This document shows, piece by piece, positions 24,601 through 33,272 of a DNA stretch of 64,000 nucleotides (position 1 is its first letter; the number at the start of each line of letters is the position of its first letter). Source of the DNA: Agromyces lapidis (lineage in GTDB: Bacteria > Actinomycetota > Actinomycetes > Actinomycetales > Microbacteriaceae). The notes beneath the pieces are model-generated. The model was not told where the DNA came from. It did not search any database and saw nothing but the letters and a program-made list of their open reading frames with translations. A program made the translations under genes and the position numbers. Location of the stretch: contig NZ_WBIQ01000005.1 of assembly GCF_009749405.1 (NCBI RefSeq), positions 62,001 to 126,000 on the forward strand. Direction: 5' to 3'.

Positions 24601-25757
24601 TGACCGCGCCTGCCGCCCGCGGCGCCGCGCCTGCTGCCCCGGGCACCGATCGCCGAGTCGCCGAAAACTGCCCTTCCCCCGCCGGGGAAGGACGGAATTC
24701 GGCGACTCGATCGGGTGGCGCGGCCCGCACGCTCCTGTGGGGCGTCGGGCTCGGGGTGGCGCTCGCCGTCTCGATCGTCGTCGCCGTCACGATCGGACCC
24801 GCGGCGCTCTCGCCGGCCGACGTGCTCGCCAGCGTCGCCGCGCACCTCGGGTTCGGCGAGGCGACGCTCTCGCCGCTCCGCGACGGCATCGTCTGGCAGC
24901 TGCGCATGCCGCGGGTGCTCACCGCCGCCGCGGTCGGTGCGGGCCTCGCGCTGTGCGGCGCGGTGCTGCAGGCCGTCACCCGCAACCCGCTCGCCGACCC
25001 GTACCTGCTCGGTCTCTCGTCGGGCGCCTCGGTCGGGGCGGTCGTCGTGCTGGTGCTCGGGTGGTCGCTCGTGCTGCCGCTCGCCGCCTTCACCGGCGCG
25101 ATCGTCGCCCTGCTCGCCACCATCGGGCTGGCGCTCGGCGCCGGACGGGCGGGCGGTGCCGCCGGCGCGACCGGCGCCCGCCTCTCACCGACGGCGACCG
25201 TGCTCGCCGGCATCGCCGTGTCGAGCGTGTTCGGCGCGATCACGAGCCTCGTCATCTTCTGGAGCGCGACGAACGACAGCTACCGCGAGATCCTCAACTG
25301 GCTGCTCGGCTCGCTCTCGGGCACCGACTGGGTGTCGGTCGCGATCGCGGGCGGCGCGTTCCTGCTCGTCGGGATGCCGCTGCTCGCGAGCGCCCGCACC
25401 CTCGACGCCTTCGCGGTCGGCGAGTCGGGGGCCGCGGCGCTCGGTGTGAACGTCGCCCGCAGCCGCGTGCTGCTGCTCGGCGGCACCGCCCTGCTCACCG
25501 GCGCGCTCGTCTCGGTGAGCGGCTCGATCGGGTTCGTCGGGCTCGTGCTGCCGCACGCCGTGCGGCTCGTGACCGGTCCGGGCCACCGGGCGCTGCTGCC
25601 CCTGTCGGCCCTCGCGGGCGCGATCTTCCTCGTCTGGGCCGACACGGGGGCCCGCACGCTGTTCGACCCGCGCGAGCTGCCCGTCGGCATCCTCACCGCC
25701 CTCATCGGCGGCCCGGTGTTCGCCTGGCTGCTGCTGCGCCGAAGGAGCCTCGCATGA
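24600..25757 (+). CDS. FecCD-type ABC permease, proposed F420-0/FO importer
   Basis: A 385-residue permease with about ten helices. RMPRVLTAAAVGAGLALCG and QAVTRNPLADPYLLGLSSGA are hallmark FecCD segments, and SGSIGFVGLVLPHAVRL is the ATPase-coupling region. The ATG at 24600 overlaps the binding-protein stop by one base (TGATG). Residues about 19-37 are encoded by a strong inverted repeat (24654-24709), an apparent in-frame insertion in the cytoplasmic N-terminal extension, which is longer than usual for the family. Confidence 0.8.
   Translation: MTAPAARGAAPAAPGTDRRVAENCPSPAGEGRNSATRSGGAARTLLWGVGLGVALAVSIVVAVTIGPAALSPADVLASVAAHLGFGEATLSPLRDGIVWQLRMPRVLTAAAVGAGLALCGAVLQAVTRNPLADPYLLGLSSGASVGAVVVLVLGWSLVLPLAAFTGAIVALLATIGLALGAGRAGGAAGATGARLSPTATVLAGIAVSSVFGAITSLVIFWSATNDSYREILNWLLGSLSGTDWVSVAIAGGAFLLVGMPLLASARTLDAFAVGESGAAALGVNVARSRVLLLGGTALLTGALVSVSGSIGFVGLVLPHAVRLVTGPGHRALLPLSALAGAIFLVWADTGARTLFDPRELPVGILTALIGGPVFAWLLLRRRSLA
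24654..24709. repeat. Palindromic element inside the permease coding sequence
   Basis: CGAGTCGCCGAA (24654-24665) pairs with TTCGGCGACTCG (24698-24709). Inside, CTTCCCC pairs with GGGGAAG around GCCG. The element is in frame and adds about 19 residues to the N-terminus. It looks like a short palindromic repeat that inserted into the gene without breaking it. Confidence 0.7.
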
Positions 25758-26587
25758 GCCTCGACCTCTCCCGGGTGCGGTTCGACCGCGCCGGACGCAC
25801 GATCATCGACGGGGTCGACGCGACCCTGCCGAGCGGCGCGCTCACCGCGCTCGTCGGACCGAACGGCGCGGGCAAGTCGACGCTCCTGCACCTCATCGCC
25901 GCGATCGAGCGCGCCGACGCGGGCGAGCTGCACTTCGACGGGCGCTCGGTGCCCGGGATGCGTCGGCGCGATCGCGCCCGTCTCGTCGCCCTCGCCGAGC
26001 AGCAGGCCGAGGTGGACCCGCAGCTCGGCGTGCTGGCGGCGGTGCTCATCGGGCGCACCCCGCACCTCGGGGCCTTCGCCGCGGCCGGCGAGCACGACCG
26101 GGCCGTCGCCGAGCGCTCGCTCGAGGCGGTCGGCGCCCGCGAGTTCGCGGCGCGCCCGATCGGGTCGCTCTCGGGCGGCGAGCGCCAGCGCGTGACCCTC
26201 GCCCGTGCCCTCGCCCAGGAGCCCGAACTGCTGCTCGTCGACGAGCCAACGAACCACCTCGACCTCGCGGCCCAGCTGACCGCGCTCGAGTTGCTCGCGG
26301 GCCTCGCGCGCGACGGGCTCACGGTCGTCGCCGCGCTGCACGATCTCTCGCACGCGGCGGCGTACGCCGACCACGTGATCGTGCTCAGCGCCGGGCGGGT
26401 GGTCGTCGCGGGCGACCCGCGCGAGGTGTTCACGGCCGAACTCGTCGAACGGGTCTACGGCGTGCGGGCCCAGGTCGTCGAGCACCCGCTGACGGGCCGA
26501 CCGCTCATCGCGGTCGCCGCGCCCGCGGCCTCGTCGCTCGCACCGGCGGCCGTCGCTGAGGCCGCACTGACCGAGACCAGGGCCTGA
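25754..26587 (+). CDS. ABC ATP-binding protein (FepC/BtuD type), proposed F420-0/FO importer
   Basis: A 277-residue ATPase with Walker A GPNGAGKSTL, signature LSGGERQRVTLARAL, Walker B LLLVDEPTNHLD and switch His in ALHDLSHA. AAGGAG precedes the ATG, which overlaps the permease stop by four bases. Residues after about 255 form an Ala-rich tail. With the two upstream genes it completes a BtuCD/FecCD-like type II importer. Confidence 0.85.
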   Translation: MSLDLSRVRFDRAGRTIIDGVDATLPSGALTALVGPNGAGKSTLLHLIAAIERADAGELHFDGRSVPGMRRRDRARLVALAEQQAEVDPQLGVLAAVLIGRTPHLGAFAAAGEHDRAVAERSLEAVGAREFAARPIGSLSGGERQRVTLARALAQEPELLLVDEPTNHLDLAAQLTALELLAGLARDGLTVVAALHDLSHAAAYADHVIVLSAGRVVVAGDPREVFTAELVERVYGVRAQVVEHPLTGRPLIAVAAPAASSLAPAAVAEAALTETRA

Positions 26588-26626
26588 GCTCGGGCGCGTG
26601 CCTCCGCGCGGGCGTAGCATCGGGGC

Positions 26627-27106
26627 ATGTCACCGACCCAGTCCGGCCCGCTGCCGACGATCGAATGGGTGGCCGAGGAGTTCCTGCACAACGCCCGCCG
26701 CGGGCGGCGTCTTGTCGCCGTCGAGGGGGCCGACCCCGTGGCATCCGCCCGCTTCGCCGATGAGCTCGCTGCCGCGATCACCGCGCGCGGCCCGAGCGTC
26801 GTTCGTCGTAGCCTCGGCGCGGTCGACGAGTCGCAACTGCGCACCGGGCTGATCGACCCCTTCCGCGCAGATACGCTCCCGGGCGCCGAGGGCGGCGACG
26901 TCGTGCTCGTCGCCGACGGCCGGCACCTGCTCGACGACGCGGTGCGCGGCGTGTGGCACTTCTCGGTGTGGACACTGGCCGGCGACGAACTGCCCCATTC
27001 CGGGGCATCCGTCATCGTCGACGTCAGCGACCCCGAGGCGCCGACCCGCTTCTACTACGACTTCTGCGCGATCCCATCGAGCGTGAACCGACCCGGCCTG
27101 CACTGA
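26627..27106 (+). CDS. Unknown protein with degenerate kinase-like P-loop region
   Basis: A 159-residue soluble protein. RRLVAVEGADPVASARFADE followed by LAAAI resembles the first strand, loop and helix of uridine-kinase-like P-loop proteins, but the GxxxxGK[ST] lysine and Ser/Thr are gone. A second strand, DVVLVADGRHLLDD, could match a Walker-B-like strand, and the chain ends RFYYDFCAIPSSVNRPG. It may be a non-nucleotide-binding remnant or paralogue of such kinases. TAGCAT six bases before the ATG suggests its own leaderless promoter, separate from the importer operon. Confidence 0.7.
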   Translation: MSPTQSGPLPTIEWVAEEFLHNARRGRRLVAVEGADPVASARFADELAAAITARGPSVVRRSLGAVDESQLRTGLIDPFRADTLPGAEGGDVVLVADGRHLLDDAVRGVWHFSVWTLAGDELPHSGASVIVDVSDPEAPTRFYYDFCAIPSSVNRPGLH

Positions 27107-27187
27107 GCGCGAGGGGGTTGCCGCGCACGCGACCCGGGTCTACGGTGAGCACCGAACGGGCAGGTGTCACCACTTCGGGGGGTCTCC

Positions 27188-29023
27188 ATGGTCAACGTCG
27201 ACCGCGGCCGCGCCAGTGCGCGCCGCAGCATCATCGCCATCGCCACCGCCGTCTCGCTCGCGGCGTTCGCGGCACCGACGGCCGCCTCGGCCGACAATGC
27301 CGCGGCGGCGAGCACCGCCGTCACCGGACGACCCGCACCACCCGCACCGGCCACTTCGACCGGGTTCGGCGGGGCGGTCTCCTCGGTGGATGCCTCGGCC
27401 AGCGCGGTCGGGCTCGAAGTGCTGCGCGACGGGGGCAACGCGGTCGACGCCGCCGTCGCCACCGCAGCCGCGCTCGGCGTGACCGAACCGTACAGCGCCG
27501 GCATCGGCGGCGGCGGATACTTCGTGCACTTCGATGCCGAGACGGGCGAGGTGACGACGATCGACGGCCGAGAGACCGCGCCCGCCGCGATGCCGAGCGA
27601 TGCGTTCATCGACCCGGCGACCGGTGCCCCCTACGCCTTCGCCTCCGCGGTGTCGTCGGGGCTCTCGGTCGGCGTGCCCGGCACCCTCGCGACGTGGGAG
27701 GCTGCGCTCGACGAGCTCGGCACGACGTCGTTGCGCGAGGCCCTGCAGCCGGCGATCCTGCTCGCGACGAAGGGGTTCGTCGTCGATCAGACGTTCCGCG
27801 ACCAGACGCTCGCGAACCAGGCGCGGTTCGCCGCCTTCCCCGACACGGCCGAGCTCTTCCTTCCCGACGGCGATGCCCCGAAGGTGGGCAGCGTCTTCAA
27901 GAACCTCGACCTCGCACGCACCATGCGTCAGATCGCGCTCGGCGGCACCGGCGTGTTCTACCAGGGGGCACTCGCCGACGAGATCGCCGCGGTCGCGCAG
28001 GCGCCGATCGTCGATCCCGATGCGACACTGCCCGCATACCCGGGATACCTCACCGCCGACGACCTCGCCGACTACGAGGTGCTCGAACAGGATCCGACGC
28101 ACGTGCAGTACCGCGGGCTCGACGTCTACGGCATGGCGCCGTCGTCGTCGGGCGGAACGACCGTCGGCGAGTCGCTCAACATCCTCGAGAACTTCGACCT
28201 CGGCACCGACCCGGTGCAGGCGCTGCACCTCTACTTCGAGGCCACCGCGCATGCCTTCGCCGATCGCAACGCCTATGTCGGCGACCCGGCGTTCGTCGAC
28301 GTGCCGACGTCGACCCTGCTCAGCCAAGGGTTCGCCGACGCGCGCGCCTGCGTGATCGATCCGGATGCCGCGTCGGTGAAGCCCGTTGCGCCCGCACCGC
28401 TCTCCGCGGCCGGTTGCGAGACCGCCGCGCTCGAGGAGCCCGCCGACACCGAGAACGTCTCGACGACGCATCTCTCGGTCGTCGACCGGTGGGGCGACGC
28501 CGTGGCGTACACGCTCACGATCGAGCAGACCGGCGGCTCGGGCATGACGGTGCCCGGGCGCGGATTCCTGCTCAACAACGAGCTCACCGACTTCAGCTTC
28601 GTGCCGAACCCGGCCGACCCGAACACCGTCGAGCCGGGCAAGCGCCCGCGCTCCTCGATGTCGCCCACCATCGTGCTCGACGACGGCGAGGTGCGCTTCG
28701 TCGTCGGCTCGCCCGGCGGCTCGATGATCATCACGACGGTGACCCAGGTGCTCGTGAACCGCATCGACCTCGGCATGACACTGCCCGAGGCCGTCGCCGC
28801 CCCGCGCGCCTCGCAGCGCAACACCGCCGCGGTCGCGGCCGAGCCGGCGTTCAGAGCGGCGTACGAGGTTGCGCTCACGGCATACGGTCATACATTCTCG
28901 ACCTCGTCCGAGATCGGCGCCGTCGCAGCGATCGAGGTCGACGCCGACGGTCTCATGACCGCAGTCGCCGAGCCGGTTCGACGCGGCGGCGGTACGGGGC
29001 TGGTGGCCGAGCCGGCCGAGTGA
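27188..29023 (+). CDS. ggt: Secreted gamma-glutamyltransferase
   Basis: A 611-residue GGT precursor with an N-terminal signal peptide (about residues 1-36). The autoprocessing/catalytic threonine lies in VSTTHLSVVDRWG (Thr426/427), the lid-side LLNNELTDFSF is present, and the substrate-binding SSMSPTIV and GSPGGSMI follow. It cleaves or transfers gamma-glutamyl groups of glutathione-like or gamma-Glu compounds outside the membrane. GGGGGG at 27177-27182 supports the ATG at 27188 over the GTG at 27164. It follows the importer cassette, but a functional link is not shown. Confidence 0.92.
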   Translation: MVNVDRGRASARRSIIAIATAVSLAAFAAPTAASADNAAAASTAVTGRPAPPAPATSTGFGGAVSSVDASASAVGLEVLRDGGNAVDAAVATAAALGVTEPYSAGIGGGGYFVHFDAETGEVTTIDGRETAPAAMPSDAFIDPATGAPYAFASAVSSGLSVGVPGTLATWEAALDELGTTSLREALQPAILLATKGFVVDQTFRDQTLANQARFAAFPDTAELFLPDGDAPKVGSVFKNLDLARTMRQIALGGTGVFYQGALADEIAAVAQAPIVDPDATLPAYPGYLTADDLADYEVLEQDPTHVQYRGLDVYGMAPSSSGGTTVGESLNILENFDLGTDPVQALHLYFEATAHAFADRNAYVGDPAFVDVPTSTLLSQGFADARACVIDPDAASVKPVAPAPLSAAGCETAALEEPADTENVSTTHLSVVDRWGDAVAYTLTIEQTGGSGMTVPGRGFLLNNELTDFSFVPNPADPNTVEPGKRPRSSMSPTIVLDDGEVRFVVGSPGGSMIITTVTQVLVNRIDLGMTLPEAVAAPRASQRNTAAVAAEPAFRAAYEVALTAYGHTFSTSSEIGAVAAIEVDADGLMTAVAEPVRRGGGTGLVAEPAE

Positions 29024-29080
29024 GTCTCGGCGCGGCTTCGTGCGGCGAAACTCTCGCGGAAGCTCGGACTGCTGTTCGCC

Positions 29081-29287
29081 GTGGTCGCGGCGTCCATGTT
29101 GTTCGGCATGGCGCTCCGATTCGCGGGTGTGGCCGAGCCGACGCCGAGCCCGATCGCCGACGTCATCTACTTGATCGAGGCCGGGGCGCTCGCCTTCCTC
29201 TACCTCAACTCGGCCATCCGGTTGCGACGGGCGGGCGACGCGCCGCCCGAGCCGACGTTCAAGCCCAAGCGGCTCACCGTCGGCTGA
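29081..29287 (+). CDS. Small two-helix membrane protein, start uncertain
   Basis: At least 68 residues with two hydrophobic helices (VVAASMLFGMALRFAG and VIYLIEAGALAFLYL) and a basic C-terminal tail. Codon use is like that of real genes here. The same frame stays open back to the ggt stop at 29023, and the preceding codons (KLSRKLGLLFA) would lengthen the first helix, but they contain no ATG, GTG or TTG. The true start may be non-canonical, or translation may be coupled to ggt. Function unknown. Confidence 0.5.
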   Translation: MVAASMLFGMALRFAGVAEPTPSPIADVIYLIEAGALAFLYLNSAIRLRRAGDAPPEPTFKPKRLTVG

Positions 29288-29375
29288 GCTCGATCGCGCG
29301 CTGCAGCGCGACGCAGCGAGTAGCCGAGATGGCTGCGCGAGCCTCGATCTCGACATCGGATGCCACGACGAATGC

Positions 29376-29445
29376 CGAGTCGCAGGACGTCGGCCACGAC
29401 GCGTCGACGACACCCGGCGCGTCGCCCGAATCGTCCTGCGACTCG
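29376..29445. repeat. Palindromic element, copy 2 of 3
   Basis: CGAGTCGCAGGACG (29376-29389) pairs perfectly with CGTCCTGCGACTCG (29432-29445) across 42 bases. The arms match those at 7502-7570. It lies between the converging 29081-29287 gene and fgd. Confidence 0.7.
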
Positions 29446-29513
29446 ACGAATCGGCCGAACAAGCCGCTGGGCAAGCAGCCGACCGAGCGGCCCGGCGCCC
29501 GCCCGGCTCCCGC

Positions 29514-30542
29514 CTAGCCGCGCGCCCGCAGCCGCGGCGCCAGGTCGCGCTCGAACAGCTCGAGGAACCGCCGCTGGTCGTGCCCCGGCGCGTGGAACAC
29601 GAGGTGGTTGAAGCCCCAGTCCATGTACTGCCCGATCTGCTCGACGACCGCATCGGGGTCGGTGCCGACGATCCAGCGCTTCGCGATCTGCTCGATCGGC
29701 AGGGCGTCGGCGGCGCGCTCCATCTCGACGGGGTCGGTGATGTCGTGCTTCTGCTCCTTCGAGAGCGAGAGCGGCGACCAGAACCGGGTGTTGTCGAGGG
29801 CGGTGTCGAGGTCCTCCTCGTACGACAGCTTGATCTCGATCATGCGGTCGTACTCGTCGAAGGTGCGGCCGTCGTCGCGGGCCGCGAGCCCCTCGCGGAC
29901 GGCGGGCATGAGCTGGTCGACGTACAGCTCGGCGCCCTTGCCCGAGGTGCAGATGAAGCCATCGCCGGCGCGGCCGGCGTACTTCGCCACCTGCGGGCCG
30001 CCGGCCGCGATGTAGATCGGCACCGCGACATCCGGCCGGTCGTAGATGGAGGCGTCGTGCGTCGAGTAGTACTCGCCCTCGAAGCTGACCTGGCCTTCGT
30101 CGTTCCAGAGCGAGCGCATGAGCCGCACCGATTCGCGCAGTCGCGCGTACCGCTCGCGGAACTCGGGCCATTCCTGTTCGCCAGCGCCCTGGAAGCCGGT
30201 CGCGATCTCGTTGAGCGCCTCGCCCGAGCCGAAGCCCGCGATGATGCGCTCGGGGTAGAGCACACCGAGCGACGCGAAGGCCTGCGCGAGCACCGCCGGG
30301 TTGTAGCGGAACGTCGGCGTCATCACGCTCGTACCGATCTTCACGGTCGAGGTTCGCTCGCCGACCGCGGCCATCCATGCGAGCGAGAACGGGGCGTGCC
30401 CTCCGGTGTGCCGCCACGGCTGGAAGTGGTCGCTCGTGAACACCGACTGCATGCCGTGGCCTTCGGCGGCGACGGCGATCTCGACGAGCTCGCGCGGATC
30501 GAACTGCTCGGCGCTGGCCTTGTATCCGAGGGTGAGGGTCAT
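29514..30542 (-). CDS. fgd: F420-dependent glucose-6-phosphate dehydrogenase
   Basis: The 342-residue protein is very close to mycobacterial Fgd1 over its whole length. It has [10 protein letters not shown] near the start, the active-site SDHFQPW (His39, Trp43), FGSGEALNE (Glu108), [18 protein letters not shown] and [16 protein letters not shown]. It oxidises glucose 6-phosphate to the lactone and gives F420H2, the electron donor for the LLM reductases in this window. Its ATG overlaps the cofC stop by four bases, so it is the third gene of the LLM-cofC-fgd operon. Confidence 0.95.
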   Translation of the reverse strand: MTLTLGYKASAEQFDPRELVEIAVAAEGHGMQSVFTSDHFQPWRHTGGHAPFSLAWMAAVGERTSTVKIGTSVMTPTFRYNPAVLAQAFASLGVLYPERIIAGFGSGEALNEIATGFQGAGEQEWPEFRERYARLRESVRLMRSLWNDEGQVSFEGEYYSTHDASIYDRPDVAVPIYIAAGGPQVAKYAGRAGDGFICTSGKGAELYVDQLMPAVREGLAARDDGRTFDEYDRMIEIKLSYEEDLDTALDNTRFWSPLSLSKEQKHDITDPVEMERAADALPIEQIAKRWIVGTDPDAVVEQIGQYMDWGFNHLVFHAPGHDQRRFLELFERDLAPRLRARG

Positions 30543-31297
30543 GCGGGGCTCCTTCTTCGAGGGTCGGTGGGATGAGTCGGGGAGGCGGTCGGGCCGAGCG
30601 CGGTGTGCGGCAGCGCGCCGTCGGCCAGGGCGGCGACGGCTTCGGCGGTGTGCGCGCCGACGCCGAGCCGCAGCGCCTGTTCGAGCGCTTCGACGGTGTC
30701 GACGTCGCGGCGCAGCGTCGCGAACGGCGCACTGCCGGCCAAGTCGGCGAAGCCGGCCTCGCGGTGCCGCGACGCCGACTGCTCGCCGAACGCGGGGCGC
30801 ATGGTCACCCCGGCGGAGGCGGTCGCGAGGGTCGTGCCGGTTCCGTCGGCATCGGCGATGAAGGCGAGCGGATGCCGCGACGCGGCCTCGAGCGCGAACT
30901 CGAGCTCGCTCGTGCGGAGCGACGGCAGGTCGCCGAGCAGCACCGCGACGGACACGAGCGAGTCGGCGCGGGCGGCGGCGATGCCCTCGTCGATCGCCGC
31001 GGTGAGCCCGCCCGGCCTGGAGCCCTCGTCAGCGGCACCGCCGGCACCGCCGACCTCGCGCACGAGTTCGACGCCCGCCGGCAGCGGCGACCCGAGATCG
31101 ACCTCGCCGGTGATGACGATCACCCGCTCGACGCCGCGCGCGGCGCGGGCCGCGGTGATCGTGTCGAGGGCGAACGCCCGGGCGAGTGCGGCCCGCGCCT
31201 CGGCGGGCACCGCCGGACCGAGCCGGGTCTTCGCCGCCGAGAAGGCTTTCACCGGCACGACGAGGGTCCAGCCGCCGGGCGCGGCACCGCCGGTCAT
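30539..31297 (-). CDS. cofC: 2-phospho-L-lactate (or PEP) guanylyltransferase, F420 biosynthesis
   Basis: A 252-residue CofC/FbiD-type nucleotidyltransferase: [18 protein letters not shown] is the nucleotide-binding start, and [16 protein letters not shown] carries the metal-binding acidic residue of the GT-A-like fold. It activates phospholactate or phosphoenolpyruvate with GTP for CofD. The ATG at 31297 overlaps the upstream LLM stop by four bases; the frame runs further upstream only as an antisense-like extension. Its location between two F420-dependent dehydrogenases is unusual, since biosynthesis genes are commonly separate. Confidence 0.9.
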   Translation of the reverse strand: MTGGAAPGGWTLVVPVKAFSAAKTRLGPAVPAEARAALARAFALDTITAARAARGVERVIVITGEVDLGSPLPAGVELVREVGGAGGAADEGSRPGGLTAAIDEGIAAARADSLVSVAVLLGDLPSLRTSELEFALEAASRHPLAFIADADGTGTTLATASAGVTMRPAFGEQSASRHREAGFADLAGSAPFATLRRDVDTVEALEQALRLGVGAHTAEAVAALADGALPHTALGPTASPTHPTDPRRRSPA

Positions 31298-32292
31298 GCG
31301 CGCAGCCCGGGCAGCACCTCGCGGCCGAAGACCTCGATCCATTCGGCCTGGTTGCGGCCGACGTTGTGCAGGTAGATGCGGTCGAAGCCGAGGTCGAGAT
31401 GGCGCTGGATCTCGGCACGGTGCCGGTCGGGGTCGGCCGAGACGACCATGCGGCCCTCGAAGTCCTCTGGGCGCACCGTTCGGGCGAGCTGCTCGAACTC
31501 GAACGGCGAACGGATGTCGCTGCGCCCGAACCGCATGCCGGCGATCGGCCACTCGGCGAGGGCGTTGCGCATGGCCTCTTCATCGGTCGCGGCCCACGAG
31601 AGGTGCAGCTGCAGGATCTTCGGCATGCGCCGCACGTCGCGGCCGCCGTCGCGCGCCCCGTCGGCGAAGCGGGCGAGCAGGGCGTCGAGGCGTTCGGCGG
31701 GGCCGCTCGTCGTGATGAGCCCGTCGGCGACGCGACCCGCGCGACGCGCGGTGACGGGGCCGGCGGTGGCGACGTAGACCTCGGGGGCGACGGGCGGCAT
31801 CGTCCACAGGCGGGTGGTCTCGAGCTTGAAGCTCGGGCCCGAGTGACGCACGTCGCGCCCGGCGATCGAGGCGGCGAAGAGCTTCTTGATGAGCTCGACG
31901 GCCTCGAACATGCGGTTGATGCGATCGGGCGCCTCGGGCCAGTACTGGCCGACGATGTGCTCGTTGACCGCCTCGCCCGAGCCGATGCCGAGCCAGTGCC
32001 GCCCGGGGTGCATCGAGGCGAGCGTCGCGCTCGCCTGCGCGACGACGGCGGGGTGGGTGCGGAAGGTCGGCGTCGTCACCCCGGGGCCGAAGTCGCCGCG
32101 GGTGCGTTCGGCGAGCGCGCCGAGCACGCTCCACACGTGCGCGGCCTGCCCGAGGCTCGGGGTCCACGGCTGGAAGTGGTCGGTCGCCATGGTGCCGGTG
32201 AAGCCGTGCTGTTCGGCGAGCGCGGCGAGCGCCACCGCCTCGGCGGGCGGGAACTGCTCGAGCATGGCGGCGTAACCGATGTGCACTGACAC
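31294..32292 (-). CDS. Fgd-like LLM F420-dependent oxidoreductase
   Basis: A 332-residue relative of Fgd: IGYAAMLEQF, TDHFQPWTPS and IGSGEAVNEHIVG keep the His, Trp and Glu used by Fgd1, and KILQLHLSW follows. Sequence outside these motifs differs, so another alcohol or sugar substrate is likely, as in the F420-dependent alcohol/hydroxymycolic acid dehydrogenase groups. It is the first gene of the operon with cofC and fgd, 85 bp from a TGGATCCA operator. Confidence 0.88.
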   Translation of the reverse strand: MSVHIGYAAMLEQFPPAEAVALAALAEQHGFTGTMATDHFQPWTPSLGQAAHVWSVLGALAERTRGDFGPGVTTPTFRTHPAVVAQASATLASMHPGRHWLGIGSGEAVNEHIVGQYWPEAPDRINRMFEAVELIKKLFAASIAGRDVRHSGPSFKLETTRLWTMPPVAPEVYVATAGPVTARRAGRVADGLITTSGPAERLDALLARFADGARDGGRDVRRMPKILQLHLSWAATDEEAMRNALAEWPIAGMRFGRSDIRSPFEFEQLARTVRPEDFEGRMVVSADPDRHRAEIQRHLDLGFDRIYLHNVGRNQAEWIEVFGREVLPGLRA

Positions 32293-32373
32293 TCCTCCAT
32301 CCTCCCTGCTCGGCGGGGCGCCGTCACCTCGACGTCGTCGAGCCGCGCGGTCGTCTCACGTCATTCTTTCGGA

Positions 32374-32396
32374 TACTGGATCCAAAACGCAAGCGA
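32374..32396 (-). promoter_or_regulatory. GntR-type operator and probable promoter of LLM-cofC-fgd
   Basis: TGGATCCA at 32377-32384 sits inside a possible minus-strand promoter: TTGCGT (-35, 32391-32396), an 18-base spacer holding the operator, then AAGAAT (-10, 32367-32372). Binding would occlude the promoter. Confidence 0.55.
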
Positions 32397-32438
32397 CGCG
32401 CAGATGCAGCGGGTCGACGCAAGCGGATGCCTCGCGCC

Positions 32439-33233
32439 TCAGCCGCGCGCGGCCGACCCGGCCGACCCCGCCGTCGCGCCGGGCGCGCTCGCCCCGCCCG
32501 CCTCGCCCGCCTCGCCCGCGACGAGCAGCTCGAGCACCGCGTCGCGAACGCGTTCGAGGTGCGAGCGCAAGACGTCGGCGGCGTACGAGGCGTCGCCGCC
32601 CTCCACCGCGGCGACGAGCGCCTCGTGCGAGTGGCCGTGCTCGGCCCCGCCGACGAGGCGCCAGCCCAGCACGTAGCGGCCGACCTTGAGGCGGAGCTGC
32701 TCGATCATCTCCCACAGCACGGGGCGATGGGCCGCGTCGTAGAGCTCGGCGTAGAACTCGGTGCGGGCGTCGACGAAGTCGGCGCCCTCCTCTTCGACGT
32801 CGGCGGTTCGACCGAGCTCGCGCAGGCGGGCGATGCGCTCGGGCGTCATCTCGGCCATCGAGAGACGCAACGCCTCGACCTCGAGCAGCGTGCGGATGTC
32901 GTAGACCTCACGCGCCTGATCGGCCGAGAGCGACTTCACGACGGCGCCGCGTCGTTCGTGGAACTCGACGAGCCCGTCGGCTTCGAGCTGGATGAGCGCC
33001 GAGCGCACCGGCAGCCGCGAGACGCCGATCGACTCGGCGAGGGTCTCCTGACGCAGTTTCTGCCCGGGCGGCAGCGTGCCGGTGAGGATGGCGTCCTTCA
33101 GGATGTCGTAGACCATCACGCCGACCGACCGATACCCGGTCTGGTGCTTGCCCGCCAGTTCCTGCAGTGCGTCGGAGTTCAATCCGGATCCGACGGATGC
33201 GCGGCGCGCGCCCTCGGCGATCTGTTCGCTCAT
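32439..33233 (-). CDS. GntR-family regulator with FCD ligand-binding domain
   Basis: A 264-residue FadR-type regulator. The winged helix is VMVYDILKDAILTGTLPPG followed by LAESIGVSRLPVRSALIQL, and the helical FCD domain (about residues 110-250) holds the metal/ligand Asp-His pattern (DARTEFYAELYDAAHRP, then HSHEALVAAVEGGD). FCD members sense small carboxylic acids. It lies between the F420 operon and cofE, and TGGATCCA sites precede it and the nearby operons. It is therefore the best candidate for their common regulator, with autoregulation. The ATG at 33233 is preferred to the upstream TTG. Confidence 0.9.
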   Translation of the reverse strand: MSEQIAEGARRASVGSGLNSDALQELAGKHQTGYRSVGVMVYDILKDAILTGTLPPGQKLRQETLAESIGVSRLPVRSALIQLEADGLVEFHERRGAVVKSLSADQAREVYDIRTLLEVEALRLSMAEMTPERIARLRELGRTADVEEEGADFVDARTEFYAELYDAAHRPVLWEMIEQLRLKVGRYVLGWRLVGGAEHGHSHEALVAAVEGGDASYAADVLRSHLERVRDAVLELLVAGEAGEAGGASAPGATAGSAGSAARG

Positions 33234-33272
33234 GGCACCCGAATGTACCGGCAAACCCGGCCCGGGGCACTC

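Noticed and set aside
27188..29023. Idea that the secreted gamma-glutamyltransferase trims the F420 glutamate tail before uptake
   Set aside because: Glutamates in F420 have acylated alpha-amino groups, whereas this family needs a free gamma-glutamyl amino end. Proximity to the importer is the only support.
26953..29517. Long open frame on the plus strand across ggt in another register
   Set aside because: It is a GC-composition shadow of ggt. It has Arg-rich, low-complexity product and no family match, and ggt is complete in its own frame.
29329..29517. 62-codon plus-strand frame ending just at the fgd stop
   Set aside because: No ribosome site, composition biased by the palindromic repeat it contains, and no similarity; kept only as a possibility.
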